A DNA stretch of 58,000 nt from the NCBI GenBank assembly GCA_015680685.1, contig MNCI01000651.1, forward strand, positions 1,607,832 through 1,665,831, in the 5' to 3' direction. Positions within the stretch are counted from its first letter, which is position 1. Every line of letters starts with the position of its first letter. Position numbers and translations under genes: made by a program. The DNA comes from Gnetum montanum. Its lineage: Eukaryota; Streptophyta; Gnetopsida; Gnetales; Gnetaceae. Below, one piece after another: positions 21,251 through 31,247 of the stretch. A model generated the notes under the pieces. It saw only the letters and a list, made by a program, of their open reading frames with translations. It did no database searches and was not told the origin of the DNA.

Positions 21251-22440
21251 CCATCCATGCTAACACCTTATGAAGACTAATCCATTTTTCACCTTTTTCT
21301 TTTGCAGAATTCCTCATATGTTTTCATTTTCTTGACTATTTTATCAATTATTTTATATACTTTTAATTTTATCTATCTTATTAGTATTTTATCTTAACTT
21401 TAGAAAATCTTTAATTTTTCTAATATTTTTGTTAATACTAGGAGTTAAAGAATGTAGCTATTAATGTAATGATTGATTTGCTAAATGGACAAATTTTTTG
21501 TCTTTGGATTATGGCCTCTATTTACAAATTGTTAGTTTTCTAATGGTAGCAGGTAGTGGGACCATGACATCTATCTATTCCATCTATTCTATAGAAGTTA
21601 TGCATCTTGGAAGCATGAGGTCATTCTAATTAAAATTGAAAATAACCAATGATCTCGCTACTTAACAAACTCAGAATAGATTAAGAAGGTATGAGAAATG
21701 TGTGACTTCAAGGGGACTTGTCTTATTTTGTTTACAACTTCTTTCTCAAGTTTAATGATTCTTCTCCATTAGTATATCACTACTCCTACTATTGACCATT
21801 AAAGGAAGCATGTATTTGCATGGTTTTTGAATGTCATGCTACTAGAGGTGAGCTCAACATCATGGGGAATCCAAACGTTTAGTTTCTTGTAGAAGATTTT
21901 TCTATCTCCCCATGGTTAACCTATTTAAATAATAATTAAGATCATAATTAAAATTAACTACCATAAAGGGCTAATACCATTACATAAAATTTAATAGATA
22001 ACAAATAAAATATTATTAAAATAATATAACTTGCCAAGATCACAAACAAAGCATTAAAGTAATCAACTCTTAACACCTAAGATATAACATAACCTAGTCT
22101 AATGAGAAAGATATTAAAATAACTAAGGATTATAAAGTAAAGGCTAATCATGGGCTATGTTTTTTATCATAGATGACATTGAAATGAGGATCATAGGTTG
22201 GAGGACCTTCATAGTCAAGGGGGAAGTGACCATGAGGAGGAAGGATCTTGGAGAAATAATCACAACAACCCCAAGAACAAGTATCAAACGTAACCCATGC
22301 CACTAGACCCCTTTAGGAGAAGCTTGAAGTGGAATTTGTTCACCAGATTTCCACTACTAAAATAGGCTAATCTAGGCAAGATGAGGTTCCTAGGCTAAGG
22401 CCTAGCCTAAAGGTCACTATGATTAAGGGTTGCTTAGAAA
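21251..22440. other. AT-rich stretch without a gene
   Basis: I see no coding signal or RNA. The first 200 bases are T-rich, like the 3' flank of pol in the minus-strand relative, and so may be 3' untranslated sequence of the Athila/Tat-like element. About 21,930-22,140 is very A-rich. Confidence 0.45.
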
Positions 22441-22449
22441 AGATAAGGA

Positions 22450-24770
22450 CCAAGGAGGTCCAAAGTTTAATTCCTTAAGAATTGAACTTTAGACCATTCT
22501 TGAAGCTGGTGCTAGAAGAGGTCTGCACACAACTTTAGGGGTCTTCCATATGGCCTATTGTCTCCAATAGTAGAGAATGGTACATGGGGGAGACTTACCT
22601 ATTCTTGAGCAATGGAAAAGAAGATGCGTTAGTTAAAATTAAGGATATTATCATCTCTTACTTAGTTGAGGCCATTATAGAGGCCCTTGGGTTGCCAAAT
22701 ATTAGGGTAAAACCAATGGAAATCTCAATTTAGATGGATCTAGAATTAAAGAAAGAAAGAATGTAGTAGTGCTATAGAGTGGATTAAAAGGAGTACATTG
22801 CTCTTACTAAGATAGAGAAAGCATACTTAAAAATTACGGCCTATCACCTAAACCTAATAGTGAGGCCCAACTAAGTTAGTACTTTCTTTGCCCAAGCATG
22901 CATTGCTATGAGTGTGAAGTTTCCAGTTAACCTTTTTAAGCTTATTTTCTTGGAAATAGAAAAAATGTTTCAAGGAAAATGAGAAGAGAAGGAATATTCT
23001 CTCATTTCCATGCCTCATTTGCAAACTTTGAAAAAGAGGAGGAATAATCCACTACACCAATGATATGGTTTGTCATGGTCCTACCACATCATAACAGGAA
23101 GTGATGAAAGATAAGGTAGTAGGCAAGTTGCAAGAAGAGGTGTAGCCACCACCACTACTTGTAGCTCTAGAAACTACACAAGAGGCATGTGCAATTGCTA
23201 AACAATTAAGAAAATTTAGGAATAGCAGTTGTAACAACAACATAGCTCTACAAGTGATGGAGAACCATTTGTCCACCATCCAGCCATGAGCCACTTGAAC
23301 GAGATCGCAAGGATCATTAGTTGGCTAGACAGTGAGATTGCCCTATGATTCTTAGCTTAGAGAAACTAGGTACCTATAAGGTCTAATTCTAGTGTCAAGG
23401 AGGTAAGAGTGTCCATCCAAGGATTCCCTAAAATCTTAGAAAATGCTCTAGCCTTTTCTATCATGTTGAAGGAAGATGAGGGTGTGACTGTCTTATTCAT
23501 GTAACATAAAGGTAAGGAGATAGTAGTGGAAGTGGTGGCTGATAAGGTTGCTAAAGCCTTGAATGCTCTTAGAACATCAATACCTAACATTGCTATCATG
23601 ATAGACATCCATGCATCTTTAGGAGTAGGAAGTGATTAGATGAGTGCTACCCAACACAAGGAAGTATTGGAATGATTGGTTGGGATCAAGAAATTGCTTC
23701 CATAGAACTTTGATGTCTCAGATGAGGTCACTGCAAATCATTCATAGTTGCTCAAGATAAAAAAAAAAAAAACTCCTCATTACCAATGTGTAACTAGAGA
23801 AGGCCACCACAACCAATTGTTAGTTGGCCACCAAAGTTGCTGAGTTGCATGTCTGTTTCTCCAAGCATACCATTCTCCGACTTGAGATTACTAGAGATGA
23901 AGCTTTCAATAGCTTTAACAAAGACTTGAGAAGCTTAAGAATGCAAAGGAGGCTATAGTATTTGATGCATATTTATTAGAAGCTATGTCTTTAAACATTG
24001 ATAAGGACCTATTGTAGGTTTGGAGGGAGAACTTGGCCTTGATAAAGGATAATCATTGGCTATGCAACATTGAGCAACAAAAGTACCAACTGGTTGAATT
24101 AATACACTAACAATAGGAGTAGCTTGCTATGGTAAATCTAGATATGAAAAGGTTGATAGTAGATAATTGAAATCTCCCAATGGAGAAAGTTTGTACTCTT
24201 TGCTAGAAAACTACGATTGAGGTAGCCACCTAGAAGAATGAAGCCTTGAAATTTGAATGCATGAAAAATCACTACAGGGACCAGGTTGGGCTTCTCAAAG
24301 AGGTCAATGAGAAAGAGATTCAATTAGCAAAGAAAAAAATGAACAAGAGACTACAGTAACTCCAGCAAAGAGGTGACATATGGTAGCTCATTTTTGATGG
24401 ACTAAATATGTTCAACAAGGTAGAAATCCACTTGAAGGAGTTATAGATTGAAGAGCTTATTGGGTACATGGAGCTTTCCAATCTCCATTACACAAACTTC
24501 ATAATACTGATAATAGGAAGACTAGGAACTGAGTTGGAAAAGTAGGTGGCTAGTTTCTACTTCTTGTATGAGGCAGAATTCAAGCTTCATAAAGAGACAA
24601 AGCAAAAGTTGGAGATAGCTAACACAGAGCTTGAAGTTCTTAGAAGCAGATTTACTAACTAATGATCTATATTAAAGAACCTAGCTAGGAGGATGAATAA
24701 CTACTAGGAGCTTTTGAACCTTATAAGAATGTTCGATGTAGAATGTAAAAGTTTTGTAGTCTAATTTATC
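22450..24770 (+). pseudogene. Unrecognised decayed long coding region with coiled-coil tail
   Basis: I do not recognise this gene. The plus strand shows extended readable stretches separated by stops and shifts: EDALVKIKDIIISYLVEAI (22,623 on), FFAQACIAMSVKFPVNLFKL and IFLEIEKMFQGK (22,880-22,980), KEVRVSIQGFPKILENALAF and a following block to about 23,635 with a single stop, and KNEALKFECMKNHYRDQVGL then LKEVNEKEIQLAKKKMNKRL (24,232-24,357). A final block KLHKETKQKLEIANTELEVL lies near 24,590. The last two segments are rich in Lys, Glu and Leu with heptad-like spacing, suggesting coiled coil. It lies 1.2 kb downstream of an Athila/Tat-like pol, in the same orientation, where such elements sometimes carry an extra (env-like) reading frame. 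That link is inference only. A decayed host gene is the alternative. Confidence 0.45.
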
Positions 24771-25197
24771 AATGTAAAATAATTATTTCCTTCAATATCG
24801 TGTTAGTGGAATATATGCACTAGCCCACATCAATGAAGCCGAATGGACCATGTATGACCCATGAGGTAAAGAAAAAAGATGAAATAATTTTTAGTTGCTT
24901 TCAAACATCCAATTAAAGCAGAAGTAGTAATAGGCCAACCTCAACGTCCACTAGTGCTAGGATGGGATGATGAACCACCAAAGCCATATGAGAATCCTCC
25001 TTTGGGCACTATTTTAGAATTAATCCCATCTTTGGCTATCATAGTTAGTTATTTTTTGTAATTATGTACAATCTAGCACTCATAGTTAGTTAAGATTTAG
25101 TTTGTCTTGTAATAAATTTTATACCTTCCAATTTTGTAAGAAACTCAATCCTAATTTTGTTCACTTGAGGATGAGTTTTTAGTTAGTTATGAGGATA
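24771..25197 (+). other. 3' flank leading into an LTR; PPT-like tract
   Basis: A short readable piece near 24,900-25,050 (FKHPIKAEVVIGQPQRPLV, then LGWDDEPPKPYENPPLG) is unassigned. At 25,165-25,197 the string GAGGATGAGTTTTTAGTTAG and then TTATGAGGATA aligns with the minus-strand PPT/LTR junction near 56,741-56,775 (AGGACGAGTTTTCATTTAAT, CATGGGGGTA). It is therefore read as a decayed polypurine tract. Confidence 0.45.
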
Positions 25198-25627
25198 TGA
25201 TGAGACATCAATAAAATAGGTTGATTGATGCAACCTTGTCAACATATCACCATCGATGCATGGTAGGATGCATTGACATAGATATGTCAATGTTGATGAG
25301 TCACTGCCTATATAAATGCATGCATCCCTCACATTTATGATACTTTTAAGTCATAGTTTTATAATAATTGAAAAATTTGATGCTAGAAGAACCAAAAATT
25401 TGAGAGAAAAATTTTTTAGCTCATGGATCCATAGGCCTTGGAAAGGACTTGTGAGCACCTCAAACAATCTTGTCAATCACTTGAGAACTTGAAGGATTTG
25501 TTACCAAATGTTATGAAAATAAGCAAAAATGTATGAAAATGTGTTTCAAATGTTAAATCTAAGAATAGAAATATGGATGAAATGATATGTAGAAACAAAG
25601 AAACTAGAACTTTGTATAAAATGATAT
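25198..25627 (+). repeat. Truncated or solo LTR (TGATGA family), with TATA box
   Basis: It starts TGATGAGACATC after the PPT-like tract. A good TATA box (CTATATAAATGCATGC) lies at about 25,308-25,322. It is related to the minus-strand LTR at 55.8-56.74 kb by its junction and its plan. The right side is cut or abutted by another LTR at 25,628. Confidence 0.5.
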
Positions 25628-26197
25628 TGTAATGTCCCCATTCCCAAATGATGCTGTTGCATAACCAAGATGGTGCCTCTTCATAAAGAGTGTTACTACT
25701 ATTGTAACAAGACCCAAAAGGATAGTTGTAATTAAGACCCTAAAGGGCACATTGTAATAACAAATGTGTCTCATAAGGTGACCTTTGGGGATTTGACCTA
25801 AGGTAGTTATATCTAGGCTTAGAGGCTTTTCCAGCATGGAGTGGTGGAGCCAGTACAGGCAAGTCATGAGAGCCAAGTGAAGTAGGATAGGAAGTGGATT
25901 GGCCATCCCTTTTGGTCAATTGTAGGCCTAATTTTGATGGTAGTGCTGGATTACCTCTAAGAAATAGATGTTAAAGGAAGAAAACCCAAGGCATACTCTT
26001 AGAGCATGATTTAGATACTCTATTCCATATGAATAAAGCATTCTTTTTTCTCTTTCTACATTTTTCTTATTATTTTCTTTATGCTTAATGTTGAATGTTA
26101 CATATATTTGACATTTGGTATATTTTCTTTTTAAGCATAATGTCTAATATCACATATATTTGACATTTTTGATGACATCCAGGAATGGGATGTCACA
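25628..26197 (+). repeat. 5' LTR of the pol-less element (570 bp)
   Basis: It begins TGTAATGTCCCCATTCCC and ends GGGATGTCACA. Nearly every block is shared with 30,675-31,247, including TTACATATAT(T/A)TGACATTTGG and the two ATTTGACATTTT copies near the end. The first bases inside the element (TGCTACTGGAG, 26,200-26,210) match 7 of 11 positions of the Met-tRNA PBS TGGTATCAGAG, mostly through transitions. They may be a decayed PBS. Confidence 0.85.
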
Positions 26198-26960
26198 ATT
26201 GCTACTGGAGAAAATCATGATCCAAGGGCCATTCAAAATCATGGGCCAACTAGAATGTGAATCGTATGATGAACCAAGAAGCCATGACATAGGGAAAGTC
26301 ATTAATCATCACTAGATGAACCTTATGTCTAAGGTGTAAGTCAGAAGATACATTGCCATTGATTTCATGAATAATGGAACAAGCATCTGCAAAATACATA
26401 GATCCCACCAACAAAATTCTTTCATGGATATCATAGACTGGTAAAGATATGATTACTCCTTATCAAGATTCATCAATTATAAGAAATTTGGTAAGACAAG
26501 GATACACCGCTCTAGGTAACTCTTACCCATCTTAATACCATAAATACTAATTAATTAAGGTCATCGTTAAGTTTCTTCCAAAACATTAGTGACCATGACC
26601 ATAGCTGAAATTAATCTTATTCTATTGAACTCATTATCCTAAGCAACTTAGAGTTATTTATAAGTTATCATGTCATCCATACATCAACCCAATAATGTTG
26701 TTTTGGTAGAATAAACTAGCTGGACCTTTCAAAATCTTGGAAACTTCAACTTTGCTTTTGAACCCTAAGACTATGTCTAACGCATAGAACTCATCAAAAG
26801 GATTCCAATGGTATAAATTTGTCTTGATTGGACTTATGGGTTGAAAGATATCACTATTTTAAGTTTCATTTTATGCATGCATTAAAATAATTTTTAATTA
26901 TTAAGTTATTATAAAAAAATGTGGGAGGTCATGGGTTCAAACCCAAGCTCCCTAGTTTAA
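26198..26960. other. No recognisable gene; tRNA-like B-box hairpin at the end
   Basis: No coding domain is visible from 26,198 to 26,920. At 26,923-26,955 the string GGGAGGTCATGGGTTCAAAC continues CCAAGCTCCC. It can fold as GGGAG...CTCCC enclosing TGGGTTCAAACCCA, and GGTTCAAACCC resembles a pol III B box/T-arm. It could be a SINE or tRNA relic. I see no matching A box. Confidence 0.35.
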
Positions 26961-27688
26961 ATAGAGAAAAAAAGTAGTAGGGGCAGCACTATCCCTATTT
27001 GAGGGTTGCCTTTAACTGACACCATGCTTGTTTACCTAGAATAGCACCACCACCACCCAACATCGCTGACACTATGTCTTACCTTCTTCTTTGCCCATGC
27101 CACTTGCTACGCTCTTACTGACAGTGTTGCCCTACCTAGAGCCACCTATTGTGACACTATGTTTCTAACAGTGGTTGATGCCTACAACATAGCTTTTCCT
27201 GGCTATAACATAGTGTAACATAGAGGTGGTGATAGAAACTTCTGTGGTCTCCATTGCTACAAACTTTAGAAGAAAAAAATTGTAGGCTATGTAGACTTGC
27301 TAGGGCCACACTGCCACATAGCCTTGTAAAGGGCTGCATTGGTTGTTAGGGTCATACAAGTTTGTAGGGTTGATCATGTAGCCAATGCCAACATCATGAT
27401 CTGCACCCTTAGTTGCAATGATATCTACTGATTAATGCCATTTGCTACAAAACCCTCAACATTATGTAGTCCTTGCATGATACCATAGCCATTGTCTATC
27501 CCATGTCCTCACCTATGCCATTGAAACCCTTGCCACATTTCTCACCATTTGTTGTCTTCATTGGCACTTGTACTACTATTGTCATCGTCATTGATTGCAC
27601 AGCTACCAATGCCATTGCCTCCATCATTGTAAAAAAATCAACCATGATTTTTGCCTACCCATGATGTTCTCAAACACCAATGGTGCTT

Positions 27689-27935
27689 CCCATAATGGCC
27701 CATTTTGGCACTCTGTGGGCAATGATAGCAACACCCATAATGGCCTATTTTGCCACTCCATGGGTACCAATGACACTACCCATAACGGTCCATTCTAGTG
27801 CTTTGCAGGCATCGATTACACCATCCATAATGGCCCATTCCAATGCTCCGTAGGCATCAACGGTGTTGTCCATAATGGCCCCTTTTGATGTCCTGCAACT
27901 ACTGATGGTGCCATTGATAATGACCCCTTTCGGTG
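27689..27935. repeat. 45-bp tandem array, about 6 units
   Basis: The anchor CCATAATGG (CCATAACGG or TGATAATGA in variants) recurs at 27,689, 27,735, 27,780, 27,825, 27,870 and 27,915, a 45-bp period. Units end with GCACTCTGTGGGCAATGATA-like sequence, parallel to GCTCCATGGGCATTGATGG in the first array. The plus strand gives a repeated THNGPFWHSVGNDSN-like 15-mer, so here the plus frame is the more open one. Confidence 0.8.
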
Positions 27936-28555
27936 CCCTTTGGCCTGTAGAAAATCCTTGCTGAAAACATGTGTGTAGGCTTCCTTTATTTAGTGTAGCC
28001 CTTGCACAGGTTGTGTAGGCCTTGCTTTGGGCTCCCTAGGCTCTTGTGTGGGCTATGCAGATCCTTGTGTTGGCCCTACTTGGGGCTGTTCAGGTCCTAG
28101 GCATGGGATGCATTGGCCCCTATACGAGCTAAGTAGGCCCACATGTAGGCCATGATGGCCCCTATGTAGGTCCTCATGTGGGCCATGCAACTAGATACAA
28201 ACATCATCGCTGTGCCACACCAATATACTCTAATGCACCTTTGCTAGCCATTACTACCTTCTACCTCTTTGCATAACCATCCATCGCCATTGAACAAGAA
28301 CACTGCCAATGTTGAGTGCAAGCCAACACCATTGTGGAAATGTTTATCACCCCTGTATTTGCTTAATAATAGGAAAATTGTTCATCAACAGATGAAACAT
28401 TTGAATTTTTTAGTTAATTAGTGAAAAATTTGAAATTTCCATCAAGTAATAGGAAATTAAGATTCTCATTAGCTAACTAGAAATTAAAATTTCCATCTTT
28501 AAACCATTAATTTTAAATTAGGAACACAAGAAATTTTTTTTAAAAAAGAATTTGG

Positions 28556-28642
28556 TGCATTGGTAGCATGTGAGATAAAAATTTTGTAATTAAGTGTGCT
28601 CATTCTGGAGTAGAACTGGGATGGGTGACCTCTTAGGAAGTC
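28556..28642 (+). other. 5S rRNA-derived sequence (degenerate)
   Basis: Close to 5S in its 3' half: TAATTAAGTGTGCTCATTCT, then GGAGTAGAACTGGGATGGGT and GACCTCTTAGGAAGTC, against 5S AGTTAAGCGTGCTTGGGCGA, GAGTAGTACTGGGATGGGTG and ACCTCCTGGGAAGTCC. The C box (GGATGGGTGACC) is intact and the A box nearly so. It is followed by a T-run (28,643-28,650), which would act as a pol III stop. Better preserved than the copy at 13,460. Confidence 0.82.
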
Positions 28643-29115
28643 TTTTTTTTGTGCCAAAGGTTCTAGACTCTAGAAGCCATAACAATTGACTTTGAAAGCT
28701 TTTTTGAGCAAATGAAGAGTTTTTTCCTAAATTTTTTACCCTTCTAAACTTAATGATGAGGTTAGAATTTATCATCTGGGTACTTGAAATTTGATGATAT
28801 CATGAAACTATGCCCTAAAAGCCAAACACATAAGGATAACTAATCATGCCTTGTTGGGACTAACAATTTAACCTTATGGGCCTTGAGATCAAATGCTTAA
28901 TCTTTGCCTGTAGTCATAAGATCTCTATAGCATGTCATTAGTTACACTATCGGAGTTAGTATTCTTAAGAGAGGGGGGTGAGGGGTGGGAGGGAAGGTAG
29001 AAAGGTTATTAAGAAAGAAGTAATGTAGTAAATTATTTGGAGAATCAATTGATGTATTAGTTCAATGATCAAGAAGAATATATAGATACATCAATTCATC
29101 CTTCAACCAAATCAT

Positions 29116-30250
29116 ATGATAGAACAACATGGAGACTCAAAATCTCATTTTGACAAGGCGTATGATACCCATGAAGAGAAATTATTGAGAAGAGGATCCA
29201 AGATTGAGAATGAAAGTTGCAACATACAACATGCTTTCAAGATCCTTAGTGAGAGAGAAACAACATTTGCTATGTCCACCATGGACCTTGGATTGGCATG
29301 AATATTGATACCTATTGATCTAAACAAAGTTACAAGGATTGGATGTTGATGTTTTATGTCTACAAGAAGTTTTTCCATGAGAATTTTTATACCAATTCCA
29401 ACCAGACTTGGGAAAGATGGGATACATAGGTATTTATAAGCAAAAAGATTCTTGTGGAAATTCTTCTTTTGAATCATATAGATTAGCCTATTGTAGAAAT
29501 CACAACATGGATGTTTGTTCTATCTTTTATAAAGAATCCAAGTTTGAATTAGTACAAAGATTCAAAGGGAGTTTAGAAAATATGATTTTTGAAATTCTAG
29601 AACTTCAAACCATGGAAAAGAAAGAATAGTCAAGATTTTAGAAAAATCACATAGCCTTGAAAGTAATTCTAAATATCCATCTATCAGGGAGATGTATGTG
29701 TAGTCAATACACATTTGATTGCTAAAAAAACATGTGCAGATGTCAAACTATGTCAAGGAGCATACTTGATTAAGAAAATAGAAGAAAGTTTGAAGAATAA
29801 GTTATTCCTAGTGCCATTTGTTCTTTCTGGAGACTTAAATGCAAAAGTTGGAAGTAGTATTTATCAATTCATAAAATATGGATGTGTAAAGGAATCCTTG
29901 GGAGATGAACTTGATTTGAAGAAGATGTTTCTGTTTACTTTGAATGTTCAATAGATAAATCAGATTTTAGAATTCAAGAATAGATGATGTTGATGGATAG
30001 TACTCATCAAGAATCATACTTTAAGAATTACTCTATTGTGATTAATGAGGATGGAGCACCAACATTCTTCATTGAGATCTTAGATTATATTTGGTATGAT
30101 GTCCAATTCTTCCAAGTTACCATGTTACTTGAATTGATTTCTAGAGAAAAAATGAAGAAAAATCAAGATTAAGCCCTTCCATTCTAAACAAGATCATATG
30201 ATCATATACCACATATGGAAGAATTACAATTACTCCCATCAGTTCGTAAA
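29116..30250 (+). pseudogene. CCR4-like nuclease (EEP family) pseudogene
   Basis: The family is the exonuclease/endonuclease/phosphatase fold of CCR4-type deadenylases, which shorten mRNA poly(A) tails. Its motifs appear in order across three frames: DVLCLQEVFP (29,350-29,380), GKMGYIGIYKQK (29,405 on), a CSIFYKESKFELVQRF segment (29,518 on), VCVVNTHLIAKKTCADVKLC (about 29,696-29,755), GAYLIKKIEESLKNK, VPFVLSGDLNAKVGSSIYQF (29,812 on), ILDYIWYD (30,083 on) and YDHIPHMEELQ (30,195 on). The last is SDH in active enzymes, so Ser is replaced by Tyr; GD(F/L)N and NTH are kept. Stops and frameshifts are many. Which CCR4 homolog it derives from is not decided. It sits between two LTRs, suggesting capture. 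Confidence 0.82.
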
Positions 30251-30662
30251 GTTGACGAATATTAGGAAGTATGTCACTCTTTTATTGATGAATATTATTA
30301 TTTTCTTCGTTGTTTTATTTATATTTTAATTAGATAAATAAAATATCTAAGGTAATGAAAGTTGAAAATAAAGGATTTGCCCTACCTTCACTTGGATAAC
30401 CAGATTAAAGTTGCACTTGTGTGACCCTAGTTAGGATTGGTGGTTGGTAGATCTTTAATTCACCTCTTGTCATTAAGTATTAAGAAAGTAATATTTAATT
30501 TTCATATATTTTTCTTACTTGTGTGTTGTTTATAGAATAAGCAAGAAACAACTTCGATATCAAAAGGAGAAATCAAACTATTGGAGCATAGGAGCATGAC
30601 AGAAGTACTAGAGCTAGAAAAAGATAGTGAACATGGACTCGTTTGAGGATGAATGAAACCTA
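30251..30662. other. No recognisable gene; 3' untranslated part of the element
   Basis: I see no coding domain. The AT-rich sequence ends in an acidic-codon stretch (GAAGTACTAGAGCTAGAAAA, GATAGTGAACATGG) like the C-terminal/3' flank seen before the PPT of the chromovirus at 18,480-18,550. Confidence 0.4.
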
Positions 30663-30673
30663 AGAGGGGTAGA
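30663..30673 (+). other. Polypurine tract
   Basis: AGAGGGGTAGA immediately precedes the right LTR, like AAAGGGGGTAGA before the LTR at 18,565. Confidence 0.85.
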
Positions 30674-30674
30674 T

Positions 30675-31247
30675 TATAACGTGCCCATTCCCAAACGATG
30701 TTGCTACATAACTAAGATAGTTTCTCTTCATAACAAGTGTTACTGTTATTGTAACAAGACCTAAAAGAGTAGTTGTAATTAAGACCTAAAAGGGAACACT
30801 GTAATAAAAAATGTGTCTCTCAAGGTGATCTTTGCAGATTTGACCAAAGGCATTTGTACTTGGGCTTAGAGGTTGTGCCAACATGGAGTGGCGGAGCTAG
30901 TACAAGCAAGTCACAAGAGCTATGTGAAGTGGGATAGGAAATGGATTGGCCATTCCTTCTAGTTGGTTGTAGGCCTAACGATGATGGTAGTGCTAGATTT
31001 TCTCTAAGAGATAGACATCAAAGGAAGAAAACCCCAAGGAATACTCTCAGAGCATGATCTAGCTATTCTATTCCATATCAATAAAACATTCTTTCCTCTC
31101 TCTTTCTACATTTTTCCTGTTATTTTCTTTATGCTTAATATCAAATGTTACATATATATGACATTTGGTATATTTTCTTTTTAAGCATAATGTCTAATAT
31201 AACATATATTTGACATTTTCCATGACATTTGGGAATGGGATGTCACA
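30675..31247 (+). repeat. 3' LTR of the pol-less element (573 bp)
   Basis: It starts TATAACGTGCCCATTCCC (the expected TG has become TA) and ends GGGATGTCACA. It is collinear with 25,628-26,197 and differs by scattered substitutions, mainly transitions, so the insertion is old. Confidence 0.85.

Larger units (their letters stand above)
27000..28790. repeat. Composite repeat, copy 2: 45-bp array plus 5S-like tail
   Basis: The same succession as at 12.0-13.8 kb: C/T-rich CACCACCACC and ATGCCATTG-type sequence, a 45-bp tandem array (27,689-27,935), a GTAGGCC/GGGCC-rich stretch (27,990-28,190), AAATTT/TTTCCATC repeats (28,390-28,500) and a 5S rRNA-like block (28,556-28,642). After the 5S block both copies continue with AGCCATAA...TTGA(T/C)TTTG. 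The two copies are clearly homologous but strongly diverged. Confidence 0.7.
25628..31247 (+). mobile_element. Pol-less LTR element carrying captured sequence
   Basis: Two directly repeated LTRs of 570 and 573 bp bracket 4.5 kb without any gag or pol domain I can see. The right LTR has a PPT; the left does not. This is the arrangement expected for one element rather than two unrelated insertions. The 25 or so bases before the PPT (AGGATGAATGAAACCTAAGA) resemble the chromovirus end at 18,530-18,560, so the parent is likely a chromovirus. The interior holds the second 45-bp/5S composite repeat and a CCR4-like nuclease pseudogene. Flanking 5-mers (GATAT and ACTGT) do not match, so a target duplication is not visible. 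Confidence 0.65.
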
